A stretch of DNA of 64,000 bases, taken from positions 123,201,989 to 123,265,988 of the forward strand of contig CP136068.1 in the NCBI GenBank assembly GCA_032622095.1, in the 5' to 3' direction. This stretch comes from Siphonodentalium dalli. Its lineage: Eukaryota; Mollusca; Scaphopoda; Gadilida; Siphonodentaliidae. Position 1 is the first letter of the stretch, and each line of letters opens with the position of its first letter. Shown piece after piece: positions 1 through 11,070 of the stretch. The position numbers and the translations under genes are program-made. Under the pieces are notes generated by a model that made no database searches, was not told where the DNA came from, and saw only the letters and a program-made list of their open reading frames with translations.

Positions 1-3000
1 GTAGTTCGTTGGGTAAAGTTAAATCACATTGAGTAGTTCGATGGGTAAAGTTAAATCACATTGAGTAGTTCGTTGGGTAAAGTTAAATCACATTGAGTAG
101 TTCGTTGGGTAAAGTTAAATCACATTGAGTAGTTCGATGGGTAAAGTTAAATCACATTGAGTAGTTCGTTGGGTAAAGTTAAATCACATTGAGTAGTTCG
201 TTGGGTAAAGTTAAATCACATTGAGTAGTTCGTTGGGTAAAGTTAAATCACATTGAGTAGTTCGATGGGTAAAGTTAAATCACATTGAGTAGTTCGTTGA
301 GTAAAGTTAAATCACATTGAGTAGTTCGTTAGGTAAAGTTAAATCACATTGAGTAGTTCGTTGGGTAAAGTTAAATCACATTGAGTAGTTCGATGGGTAA
401 AGTTAAATCACATTGAGTAGTTCGTTGGGTAAAGTTAAATCACATTGAGTAGTTCGTTGGGTAAAGTTAAATCACATTGAGTAGTTCTATGGGTAAAGTT
501 AAATCACATTGAGTAGTTCGTTGGGTAAAGTTAAATCACATTGAGTAGTTCGATGGGTAAAGTTAAATCACATTGAGTAGTTCGTTGGGTAAAGTTAAAT
601 CACATTGAGTAGTTCGTTGGGTAAAGTTAAATCACATTGAGTAGTTCGTTGGGTAAAGTTAAATCACATTGAGTAGTTCGTTGGGTAAAGTTAAATCACA
701 TTGAGTAGTTCGTTGGGTAAAGTTAAATCACATTGAGTAGTTCGTTAGGTAAAGTTAAATCACATTGAGTAGTTCGTTGGGTAAAGTTAAATCACATTGA
801 GTAGTTCGTTGGGTAAAGTTAAATCACATTGAGTAGTTCGTTGGGTAAAGTTAAATCACATTGAGTAGTTCGTTGGGTAAAGTTAAATCACATTGAGTAG
901 TTCGTTAGGTAAAGTTAAATCACATTGAGTAGTTCGTTGGGTAAAGTTAAATCACATTGAGTAGTTCGATGGGTAAAGTTAAATCACATTGAGTAGTTCG
1001 TTGGGTAAAGTTAAATCACATTGAGTAGTTCGATGGGTAAAGTTAAATCACATTGAGTAGTTCGTTAGGTAAAGTTAAATCACATTGAGTAGTTCGATGG
1101 GTAAAGTTAAATCACATTGAGTAGTTCGTTAGGTAAAGTTAAATCACATTGAGTAGTTCGTTAGGTAAAGTTAAATCACATTGAGTAGTTCGTTAGGTAA
1201 AGTTAAATCACATTGAGTAGTTCGTTAGGTAAAGTTAAATCACATTGAGTAGTTCGTTAGGTAAAGTTAAATCACATTGAGTAGTTCGTTGGGTAAAGTT
1301 AAATCACATTGAGTAGTTCGTTAGGTAAAGTTAAATCACATTGAGTAGTTCGTTGGGTAAAGTTAAATCACATTGAGTAGTTCGATGGGTAAAGTTAAAT
1401 CACATTGAGTAGTTCGTTGGGTAAAGTTAAATCACATTGAGTAGTTCGTTGGGTAAAGTTAAATCACATTGAGTAGTTCGTTGGGTAAAGTTAAATCACA
1501 TTGAGTAGTTCGTTGGGTAAAGTTAAATCACATTGAGTAGTTCGATGGGTAAAGTTAAATCACAGTGAGTAGTTCGTTGGGTAAATCACATTGAGTAGTT
1601 CGTTGGGTAAAGTTAAATCACATTGAGTAGTTCGTTGGGTAAAGTTAAATCACATTGAGTAGTTCGATGGGTAAAGTTAAATCACATTGAGTAGTTCGTT
1701 GGGTAAAGTTAAATCACATTGAGTAGTTCGATGGGTAAAGTTAAATCACATTGAGTAGTTAGTTGGGTAAAGTTATAAATCACATTGAGTAGTTCGTTAG
1801 GTAAATCACATTGAGTAGTTCGATGGGTAAAGTTAAATCACATTGAGTAGTTCGTTGGGTAAAGTTAAATCACATTGAGTAGTTCGTTGGGTAAAGTTAA
1901 ATCACATTGAGTAGTTCGTTGGGTAAAGTTAAATCACATTGAGTAGTTCGTTGGGTAAAGTTAAATCACATTGAGTAGTTCGTTGGGTAAAGTTAAATCA
2001 CATTGAGTAGTTCGATGGGTAAAGTTAAATCACATTGAGTAGTTCGTTGGGTAAAGTTAAATCACATTGAGTAGTTCGATGGGTAAAGTTAAATCACATT
2101 GAGTAGTTCGATGGGTAAAGTTAAATCACATTGAGTAGTTCGTTGGGTAAAGTTATAAATCACATTGAGTAGTTCGTTGGGTAAAGTTAAATCACATTGA
2201 GTAGTTCGTTGGGTAAAGTTAAATCACATTGAGTAGTTCGTTAGGTAAATCACATTGAGTAGTTCGTTGGGTAAAGTTAAATCACATTGAGTAGTTCGTT
2301 GGGTAAAGTTATAAATCACATTGAGTAGTTCGTTAGGTAAATCACATTGAGTAGTTCGTTGGGTAAAGTTAAATCACATTGAGTAGTTCGTTGGGTAAAG
2401 TTATAAATCACATTGAGTAGTTCGTTGGGTAAAGTTAAATCACATTGAGTAGTTCGTTGGGTAAAGTTAAATCACATTGAGTAGTTCGATGGGTAAAGTT
2501 ATAAATCACATTGAGTAGTTCGATGGGTAAAGTTAAATCACATTGAGTAGTTCGTTGGGTAAAGTTAAATCACATTGAGTAGTTCGATGGGTAAAGTTAA
2601 ATCACATTGAGTAGTTCGTTAGGTAAAGTTAAATCACATTGAGTAGTTCGTTAGGTAAAGTTAAATCACATTGAGTAGTTCGTTGGGTAAAGTTAAATCA
2701 CATTGAGTAGTTCGTTGGGTAAAGTTAAATCACATTGAGTAGTTCGTTGGGTAAAGTTAAATCACATTGAGTAGTTCGTTGGGTAATGTTAAATCACATT
2801 GAGTAGTTCGTTGGGTAAAGTTAAATCACATTGAGTAGTTCGATGGGTAAAGTTAAATCACATTGAGTAGTTCGTTGGGTAAAGTTAAATCACATTGAGT
2901 AGTTCGATGGGTAAAGTTAAATCACATTGAGTAGTTCGATGGGTAAAGTTAAATCACATTGAGTAGTTCGTTGGGTAAAGTTAAATCACATTGAGTAGTT

Positions 3001-3672
3001 CGATGGGTAAAGTTAAATCACATTGAGTAGTTCGATGGGTAAAGTTAAATCACATTGAGTAGTTCGTTGGGTAAAGTATAAATCACATTGAGTAGTTCGT
3101 TGGGTAAAGTTAAATCACATTGAGTAGTTCGATGGGTAAAGTTATAAATCACATGAGTAGTTCGTTGGGTAAAGTTAAATCACATTGAGTAGTTCGATGG
3201 GTAAAGTTAAATCACATTGAGTAGTTCGATGGGTAAAGTTATAAATCACATTGAGTAGTTCGTTAGGTAAATCACATTGAGTAGTTCGTTGGGTAAAGTT
3301 AAATCACATTGAGTAGTTCGATGGGTTAAGTTAAATCACATTGAGTAGTTCGTTGGGTAAAGTTAAATCACATTGAGTAGTTCGATGGGTAAAGTTATAA
3401 ATCACATTGAGTAGTTCGTTGGGTAAAGTTAAATCACATTGAGTAGTTCGTTGGGTAAAGTTAAATCACATTGAGTAGTTCGTTGGGTAAAGTTAAATCA
3501 CATTGAGTAGTTCGATGGGTAAAGTTATAAATCACATTGAGTAGTTCGTTGGGTAAATCACATTGAGTAGTTCGTTGGGTAAATCACATTGAGTAGTTCG
3601 ATGGGTAAAGTTAAATCACATTGAGTGGTTCGTTAGGTAAATCACATTGAGTAGTTCGTTGGGTAATGTTAA
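1..3672. repeat. 32-bp minisatellite array, about 114 copies
   Basis: Tandem array of a 32-bp unit beginning GTAGTTCGTTGGGTAAAG and ending AAATCACATTGA. It starts at base 1, so the array is cut by the window edge. Variation is concentrated at a few sites: TT/AT after GTAGTTCG, GGG/AGG just after that, a 2-bp TA insertion giving 34-bp units, and a 6-bp deletion giving 26-bp units. The length variants appear only in the right part (from about 1570), while the left part is nearly uniform. There is no open frame of note. The array decays at about 3665 into unique sequence. Confidence 0.98.
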
Positions 3673-4024
3673 GTAGATGACTTTAATTGACGGGGTGTAC
3701 AGAAATACCATCATCACAAACTTGGTTGAAACAACACAAAGATATCATAGGAACATAATTATTGTGCTAACGCTATGCTTTTCTTCTTCATTTCCAGTAT
3801 AACTCCTTTGCTTTGTGGCAATGGTGGCCGTTTTAACCGTCATTTTGATTTAACCCAATTTATTAAATTCCTCAAATGCTGCCAGTGGATTATTCAGACC
3901 GGTGCTCTGGATCACCGGAATCCACCGATAAAAAAAACTGTATACGCGAAAACAAGCATGTGTGACTTGGCGGCCGGACTTACCTCGGAATCTAAGATTC
4001 AGTTCAGATTAATAACAGGACATC
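3673..4024. other. Unclassified flank between minisatellite and hAT-like element
   Basis: No repeat family, exon or RNA gene is recognised here. Its right end (TTCGGGAG at 4025-4032) continues at 11071 if the inserted element is removed. Confidence 0.5.
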
Positions 4025-4032
4025 TTCGGGAG
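4025..4032 (+). repeat. 8-bp target site duplication, left copy (TTCGGGAG)
   Basis: Identical to 11063-11070 on the other side of the element. An 8-bp duplication is the hallmark of hAT-superfamily insertion. Confidence 0.9.
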
Positions 4033-4083
4033 CAGAGGCGGACTGGGCCAAGAAACCGGCCCGGGAAATTAATAATACCGGCC
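4033..4083 (+). repeat. Left terminal inverted repeat of the hAT-type element
   Basis: Begins CAGAGGCGGACTGG, followed by a CCGGGAAATT block. Both occur in reverse complement at 11024-11062. Confidence 0.85.
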
Positions 4084-4127
4084 CATCTGTTTGGGGCGTC
4101 CACAGTCCACCTTGGAAAATTCCAACT

Positions 4128-4253
4128 GCACCCCCCCCCCCCTTGAATCAGAATCAGACCAAATACATATTTTTGCATAATTCCATTTGCACCCCCCCCC
4201 CCTTGAATCAGATGCAGACCAAATACATGTTTTTGCATAATTCCATTTGCACC
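4128..4253 (+). repeat. 60-bp tandem duplication with poly-C
   Basis: Two near-identical 60-bp units, each a C-run followed by CTTGAATCAGA, ACCAAATACAT and TTTTTGCATAATTCCATTTG. This lies just inside the left terminus of the hAT-type element and has no counterpart in the right arm. Confidence 0.85.
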
Positions 4254-4440
4254 TCTGGTCTAATATCATATATATTCATAAACCATGGTTCTATATATTC
4301 CCGGTATGAGACCATTCAGATATTTTTACCTGAAAAATTGCATAAAATCTAACATCTAGCGGTCTAACTCCAGACAAATGCACACGGCTACGGACAAGAG
4401 ACCAGGACACACCGGGCTGTTCTGGTTGTTCGGCCCGGGG

Positions 4441-6358
4441 TGAGAACATTTTGAAAACTATACAAGAAAATCTCGAATCCGATAATAGTTAGGGAGCCGC
4501 ATATGTTCTATTTACACTTTTGCGTACAAAAGGTTTGACCCCCTAAGGTTGGTACCAATAATGGAACATTCTGAAAAACCGATTTCTTAAGTTGCGCATT
4601 CCTGGGGTTTAGGGGCCGCTGAAACCCAAAAAGTGCCAAAAATCACTTCTATTTACACTTCCGCGTACATCGATGAATTTTGGTTTGATGATACTCCTAA
4701 GTGTACTGATTAAGAAAACACAACTTAAGAAAGGGATTTTCCTGGGGTTTTCAGATAAGAAAGGGGGGGGGGGGGTCCCATGCTGAACCCCAAAACGTGA
4801 TTTTTCACTTTTTTGTTTATACTTTCGCGTACATCCATAATTTTTGGTCTCAAAGTACTTTGATATATACTAATTATAAAAACACAACTTAAGAAGCAAC
4901 TTTTCCTGGGGTTTTAAGATAAGAAGGGGGTCATCGGGTCACCCCTCAAAACGTAAAAAATCACTTTTATTTACATGATTGCATTCGTCCAACGTGTGTG
5001 TATGTGCGTACACCCATGGAACGTTGCACTATTACAACCAATACATCCCTAAATCGATACGATCAACTTAAGAAATATATAGTCATGTCGTTTTCTGATA
5101 AGAACGAGACTTGTCCCCCCCCCCCCACAACCCGATCCATTTTCTAGAACTATAAGTGAGCCAGTTTTATAAAAATTATAGCGGGAAATCTAGTTAAAAT
5201 GTATACAAATGTATATATTTTCGTGAAGCTAAGACATAATGACACTTTTTTGGGCCAAAATTGAAACTCACCATCCAAGATGGCCACCAAAATGGCCGCC
5301 GGAAGTTGAAAATGACATTTTTTCCACAAATATCTTTTAGATCAATTCATGCTGTTTGGAACTGGTTGAGTAATGCAACTTTATTTTGTGTTTTGTATAT
5401 TAACTGATAATTGGAGCAATTAAATATGCAATGATTGGGGTCCTAACCCCTTCCGATCCCTCAAAAATTCGATTTTACAGAACGCAGTCCAAAATTAAAA
5501 AAAAATCACAATTGGGATTCTAGTCATATTTCAACAAGAAATGAACAGAACATTGTAATGTAAGTGAGGCATTTCATTACCTATGAATATTCCAAATCTC
5601 TGGAACCATAAATCTTACCTTGGCTCAAAATGGCTGCGAAAATGGCCGCCAAAATATGGAAAATGGTAAATATTGCCCCAGGGTGTCCTGCAATCGCTTA
5701 CAAGTTGTGGTTGATGTACACAATTGACTAATCTGTTTTCTATACATTGCATACTAACATGTCTGATGCACCATGGATCATTTTTACTATTGTCACCACT
5801 GACATCACCAGAAATATTGGATTTTTCTCTCACAAACTTGACATAAATATCGGCAAAAATTCACTTTTCAGGGTTCGATCATTTGTTCAAGTAAAATGTA
5901 ACTATCTTTGGATTGAAAGTTGTTTATTGTTTTGGTCTATCTTAAATGTATCACACTACGGTGTTTATAGACTAAATTGCTCAAGATGGCTTCCAAAATG
6001 GCAACCAAATTTGTAAAAAGTTAAAAGTTAACATATCCCGAACATTATTCTCTGCATTATCCGAAAAAATGTGGCAAATTGTGACTCACTTGGTTATTGT
6101 ACGTGTTAGTTACAATGTAATTAACTGACAACTACGTTCTATTATGTTTGTCCCAGTTCCGTATGGGGCATGACAAATTCATTTTAAAGTTGCAGTATGG
6201 AATTTTGCGGAAAACCTCTTTTGTGCTTCTGGTCATATTATTGAAAGGGAATGGGCAGAACTTTGAGACGGAACTGAGATGAGCCATGATATGTGGGTAT
6301 TCTGGCCCATTATGATAAAAATTTATCAACTGGATACAGGGTGGAAGTTAAGATGGCA
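4441..6358 (+). repeat. Left arm of giant inverted repeat
   Basis: Reverse complement of 8742-10600 over its whole length apart from small indels. For example, the segment around 4500-4560 (reading GGTACCAATAATGGAACATT) is matched in complement near 10507-10535, and the inner edge (TATCAACTGGATACAGGGTG) is matched near 8755-8770. Small ORFs here are chance frames. Confidence 0.93.
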
Positions 6359-7010
6359 GCCAGGGAGTTACTCAATGATCATAGATGATGACAATAGGTA
6401 TACACGGAGTTATTGTAATGGGCATGAATGATGTGTGGGTATAAAGGGAGTGCCCTGTTTGTAACGGTGGGACGTATATTTATATATGTTGTGGATGTGT
6501 TATCATTGGTGGTGTATGGGGAGTAGATTTATTATCATGGATGGCGTGTATGAGTATGGCAAGTATGGAACCTATGAGTGGTCGTATGTGCGGTTATTGG
6601 TATATCTGGAAGGGATCACCATTGGTGGTGTGCATATGTATACCTGGATTGACTCTATGGTCATGTGTACGGCGAATAGGTATACATGTAGTGGCTGTAT
6701 GGTCCATGGTGAGGTGAATATGTATACAATGAGTGACTGTATGATCGTGAATGTAGTGAATATGTATACATAGAGTGACTATATGGTCATGTGTCGGGTG
6801 TATGTGTATACCTGGTGTTCATGCATGGTGACTCGTGGCTGTATCGTCATTTGTGGTATGTACGGGTATAACCAAGTATAGGGCTGTACGATCAGGTGTA
6901 CTAGTACATGCACGTGTATAAAGTGGGTGACTGTGTTGTCATTTGTGTGGTGTTTATGTACATATGGAGTGACTGGGGTAATGGGTGGGTTGTACATGTG
7001 TACCTTGGGC
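6359..7010 (-). repeat. Degenerate ~45-bp minisatellite, inverted half
   Basis: Diverged repeats of a unit that reads on the minus strand roughly as ATAGTCACTC, GTATACCTATTC, CACCTCACCCATGACCAT. It is the same family as 7075-8741 in the opposite direction, so the palindrome continues through the centre of the element. Confidence 0.85.
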
Positions 7011-7078
7011 GGTTATCGCTTTCCACAATAACTCAAGGATATGTTAATCAATAGAGAGGTCATGTCATATCATGGAAA
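7008..7078. repeat. Centre of the palindrome
   Basis: GGTTATCGCTTTCCA (7011-7025) pairs with TGGAAAGCGATAGCC (7073-7087) around a loop of about 47 bases. This is the symmetry point where the minisatellite changes strand. Confidence 0.8.
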
Positions 7079-8741
7079 GCGATAGCCACCCATTATCACA
7101 CAGTCATTACTATATACATAAACACCACAGACATAACAATATAGTGACCCACTGTATACATGTACACCTGACCCACGACCACGGATGACCATACAGCCAC
7201 GCGTCACAATGCAGGCACACCGGGTATACTCCTAAACATGACACATAACCATATAGTCACTCCTTGTATATCCATTCATCTCACCATTGGCCATAAGGTC
7301 ATCCCCTGTATACCTATTCTCCAAACGCATGGTCAAATATACAATCAATATAAACATCAACACCACAACAATGACCATAGTGTCACTCCGGTATACATAT
7401 GCACATCACCTATGGCCATATAGCCACTCGCTTCATACATATACCCTCACCTATGTTACCTGGTATACTCCTTCACCTGGCCTATGGCCATATAGTCACC
7501 CCGTGTGTACCTATTCAAAACATTCATACACGATCATGGTCAATCCTTGTATACATATTCACCTCAACATTGGACATGTCAATCCCTGTATCCCTATTTG
7601 TTACACCATAGCGAATAGCCACTCAAGATATACTAATACACCCCAGCCATGACATGTCAGTATAGTCACTCCATGTATGCATATGCACCTCATCCATGAC
7701 CATATAGCCACTCGCTATATACACATGTCCCTCGCCCATGACAATAAAGCAACACGTGTGTGTACTGGTATAACCTACACATGATGATACCGACACGAGT
7801 CACAAACAGGAACACCAGGTACATGTATACTCATACGCCTGTCACCCCCCTGTATAGATGTTCATTACATTTATGATCATACAGTCACTACTTGTATACC
7901 TACATGTAATCATATCACCATTAACCATACGGTCACTACCTGTATACCTATTCGACACTCATAGTCACATAACCACTCGATATACATATGCAGCCCACCC
8001 TAGACCATAAATTCACTCCAGGTATACATGTAAACCTTACGAATTGCCATTCAGCCCTTCCAGATATACAAAAAAACCCGCACAAATCCATACTTGCATA
8101 TACACCTCACGCATGACAATTCAGCATTTCACTGTATAATCATACACGCCATCCATGATAATAGAGCTAAGCCATATACACCCACCAATGATAATACATA
8201 CACGAGATATATAAATATACATCCCACCGTTACCACAAGGACACTCCCTGTGTACCCACACGCTCGATAATGTCCACCCAGCTTACTCCAGGTATTCATA
8301 TTCAATCATGACCGTACATTCATTCCATGTATACCTATACACAATACCCGTAACCATAACATCACACACCCCATCCATGATCATACAGACACCGCATGTA
8401 CATCCCACCCATGACCTTACAGTCACTCCATATATACATAATCAACACATATATGACCATGTAGCTATATACATACACCACACCAATGACCATACAGGCA
8501 CACCGGGTGCACCCGTACTGGATATACACAATAATACACCATACAGTCACTCCATGCATACCGATTCACCTCACATCTGACCATGACCTCTCCCTGTATA
8601 CCTAGATGCATCTTACCATGGACAACCCACTCATAACCATATAGTCACTCATTGTATACCTACTCACATCAGTCATGGCATACAATAACTCCCTGTATAC
8701 CTATTCACCTCACATATGATCACAGGGTAACTCCCTGGCTA
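7079..8741 (+). repeat. Degenerate ~45-bp minisatellite, expanded half
   Basis: About 35 diverged units carrying GTATACCTATTCACC and CATGACCATATAGTCACTC signatures. It is about 1 kb longer than the inverted half at 6359-7010, which accounts for most of the size difference between the two arms. Confidence 0.88.
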
Positions 8742-10600
8742 CGATCTTGACATCCACACTGTATCCTGTTGACATTTTTTTTTTATCATAATGGACCAGA
8801 AATAGCCAAAGATTATGGTCCATCTCAGTTCTGTCTCAAAGTTCTGCCCATTTCCTTTCAATAGATATGGCCAAAATCACAAAAGAGGTTCTCGGCAAAT
8901 TACATACTTTAAAATGAATTTGTCATGCTCCATGCGGAACTGGGACAACTGGGAATAGAACATGTAGTTGTCAGTTAATTAACTAACACGTATAATAACC
9001 AAGTGAGTCACAATTTGCTACCTTTTCGGATAATGCAGAGAATGTTCTGGATATATGTAAAAAAAATTACATTTTGGAAGCCATCTTGAGCAATTTGGTC
9101 TATAAACACTGTAGTGCGACACATTTAAGATAGACCAAAACAATAAACACCTTTCAATCCAAAGATAGTTATAGTTTACCTGAAAAAATTGTCCAAACCT
9201 GAAAACTTAAATTTTGCCAATATTTATGTCAAGTTTTTTAGAGAAAAATCCAATATTTTTGACGATGTCATTGGTGAAAATAGTAACAATTAACCATGGT
9301 GCATCAGACATGTTAGTATTCAATGTATAGAATGCAGAATAGCCCATTCTATACATCAATACAACTTGTAAGTGATTGCAAGTCACGCTGTGTAATATTT
9401 ACCATTTTCCATATTTTGGCGGTCATATTGGCAGCCATTTTGAGCCAAAGTAATAATTTTGGTTCCAGTGATTTGCAATATTCATAGGTAATGATATGCC
9501 TCACTTACATTACAAAGTTCTGCTCATTTCTTGTTGAAATATGAATAGAATCCCAATTGTATTTTTTTGTGAAATTTTATACCGCATTCTGTACAAACGA
9601 ATTTTTGAGGGATCGGAAGGGTTAGGACCCCAATAATTACATATTTAATTGCTGCAATGATCAGTTAACATACAAAACACAAAATAAAGTTGCATTACTC
9701 AACCAGTTCCAAACAGCATGAATTGATCTAGAAGATATTTGTGAAAAAATGTCATATTTTCAACTTCCGGCGGCCATTTTGGTGGCCATCTTGGATGGTG
9801 AGTTTCAATTTTGGCCCAAAAAAGTGTCATTATGTCTTAGCTTCACGAAAATATATACATTTGTATACATTTTACTAGATTTTCCGCTATAAGTTTCATA
9901 AAACTGGCTCACTTATAGTTCTAGAAAATGGATCGGGTTGGGGGGGGGGGGGGGGGGGGTAACAAGTCTCGTTCTTATCAGAAAACGACATGAATATATA
10001 TTTCTTAAGTTGATCGTATCGATTTAGGGATGTATTGGTTGTAATAGTGCAACGTTCCAGGGGTGTATACGCACATACACACACGTTGGACGAATGCAAT
10101 CATGTAAATAAAAGTGATTTTTTACGTTTTGGGGGGGGGGGGGGTGACCCGATGACCCCCTCCTTATCTTAAAACCCCAGGAAAAGTTGCTTCTTAAGTT
10201 GTGTTTTTATAATTAGTATATATCAAAGTACTTTGAGACCAAAAATTATGGATGTACGCGAAAGTATAAAAAAAGTGAAAAATCACGTTTTGGGGTTCAG
10301 CATGGGACCCCCTTTCTTGTCTGAAAACCCCAGGAAAATTCCTTTCTTAAGTTGTGTTTTCTTTATCGGTACACTTAGGAGTATCATCAAACCGAAATTC
10401 ATCGATGTACGCGGAAGTGTAAATAGAAGTGATTTTTGGCACTTTTTGGGGTTCAGCGGCCCCTAAACCCCAGGAATGCGCAACTTAAGAAATCGGTTTT
10501 TCAGAATGTTCCATTATTGGTACCAACTTTAGGGGGTCAAACCTTTTGTACGCAAAAGTGTAAATGGAACATATGCGGGCTCCCCAACTATAAACTAGAC
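8742..10600 (-). repeat. Right arm of giant inverted repeat
   Basis: Reverse complement of 4441-6358. The poly-G tracts at 9939-9959 and 10131-10144 are the complement of C-runs in the left arm but differ in length, as expected for homopolymers. Confidence 0.93.
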
Positions 10601-10770
10601 TGGCATCAACTGAAGCGTTCCTATTTTCTTGTAAATTTCAATTGGGGGAGGGGTGCGTAAGAATTTTTTTTGGGAGTTACCGTTAAAATCTCGAGATTAA
10701 TGGGGTCTTTACGTGGTGTTATATGATGCCGACAAGTTCATTTAATGTCAAAATTACGATTAGCCAATTC

Positions 10771-10927
10771 GGCTGGTTAAACAACACATGTGGCGGCCCA
10801 CGTCCGGAATTTTCCCGGTCTCCCGATCGGCCATGCAGTCCGCCTCCGCCCTCATGAATTTATGTGAGAAGAGTACCATCTTATTGGATACACGGCTGGT
10901 TAAACAACACATGTGGCGGCCCACGTC
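10771..10927 (+). repeat. Duplicated subterminal motif enclosing a copy of the element end
   Basis: The 34-bp stretch at 10771-10804 (starting GGCTGGTTAAACAACACATG) recurs at 10894-10927. The 89 bp between them include TTTTCCCGGTCTCCCGATCG and GCAGTCCGCCTCCGC, almost the same as the true terminus at 11027-11062. This looks like an internal duplication of the element end or a nested relative. Confidence 0.8.
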
Positions 10928-11023
10928 GGTTTCATTTGCGGCCCAAGTTGTGGTTGGGCGGCCCAACCACATATACCCCCCCCCCCCAAACCGTAAAAAA
11001 AACCCTCGGATTCTCGCTTGATA

Positions 11024-11062
11024 GAAAATTTCCCGGTCTCCCGATCGGCCAGTCCGCCTCTG
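11024..11062 (-). repeat. Right terminal inverted repeat of the hAT-type element
   Basis: Ends CCAGTCCGCCTCTG, the complement of the left end. The matching CCGGGAAATT block lies just inside. Confidence 0.85.
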
Positions 11063-11070
11063 TTCGGGAG
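11063..11070 (+). repeat. 8-bp target site duplication, right copy (TTCGGGAG)
   Basis: Identical to 4025-4032. Confidence 0.9.

Larger units (their letters stand above)
4033..11062. mobile_element. Giant foldback hAT-type non-autonomous element (7.03 kb)
   Basis: The ends are CAGAGGCGGACTGG at 4033 and its exact complement ending at 11062, and a second block (CCGGGAAATT) matches on both arms. An 8-bp TTCGGGAG duplication flanks it. CAGRGG-type ends with 8-bp duplications are typical of hAT transposons. Inside, 4441-6358 is the inverted counterpart of 8742-10600 at high identity. The middle is a degenerate minisatellite that also changes orientation around a hairpin near 7045. No transposase-like frame was found, so it would depend on an enzyme encoded elsewhere. 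The arms carry G/C homopolymer runs (4131-4142, 4191-4202, 9939-9959, 10131-10144). Confidence 0.87.

Noticed and set aside
1-3672. CRISPR array
   Set aside because: The repeats are contiguous with no spacers, in a eukaryotic context.
6486-8580. Several ORFs with YTY/HIHPH-like repeats
   Set aside because: Translations of the degenerate minisatellite on either strand.
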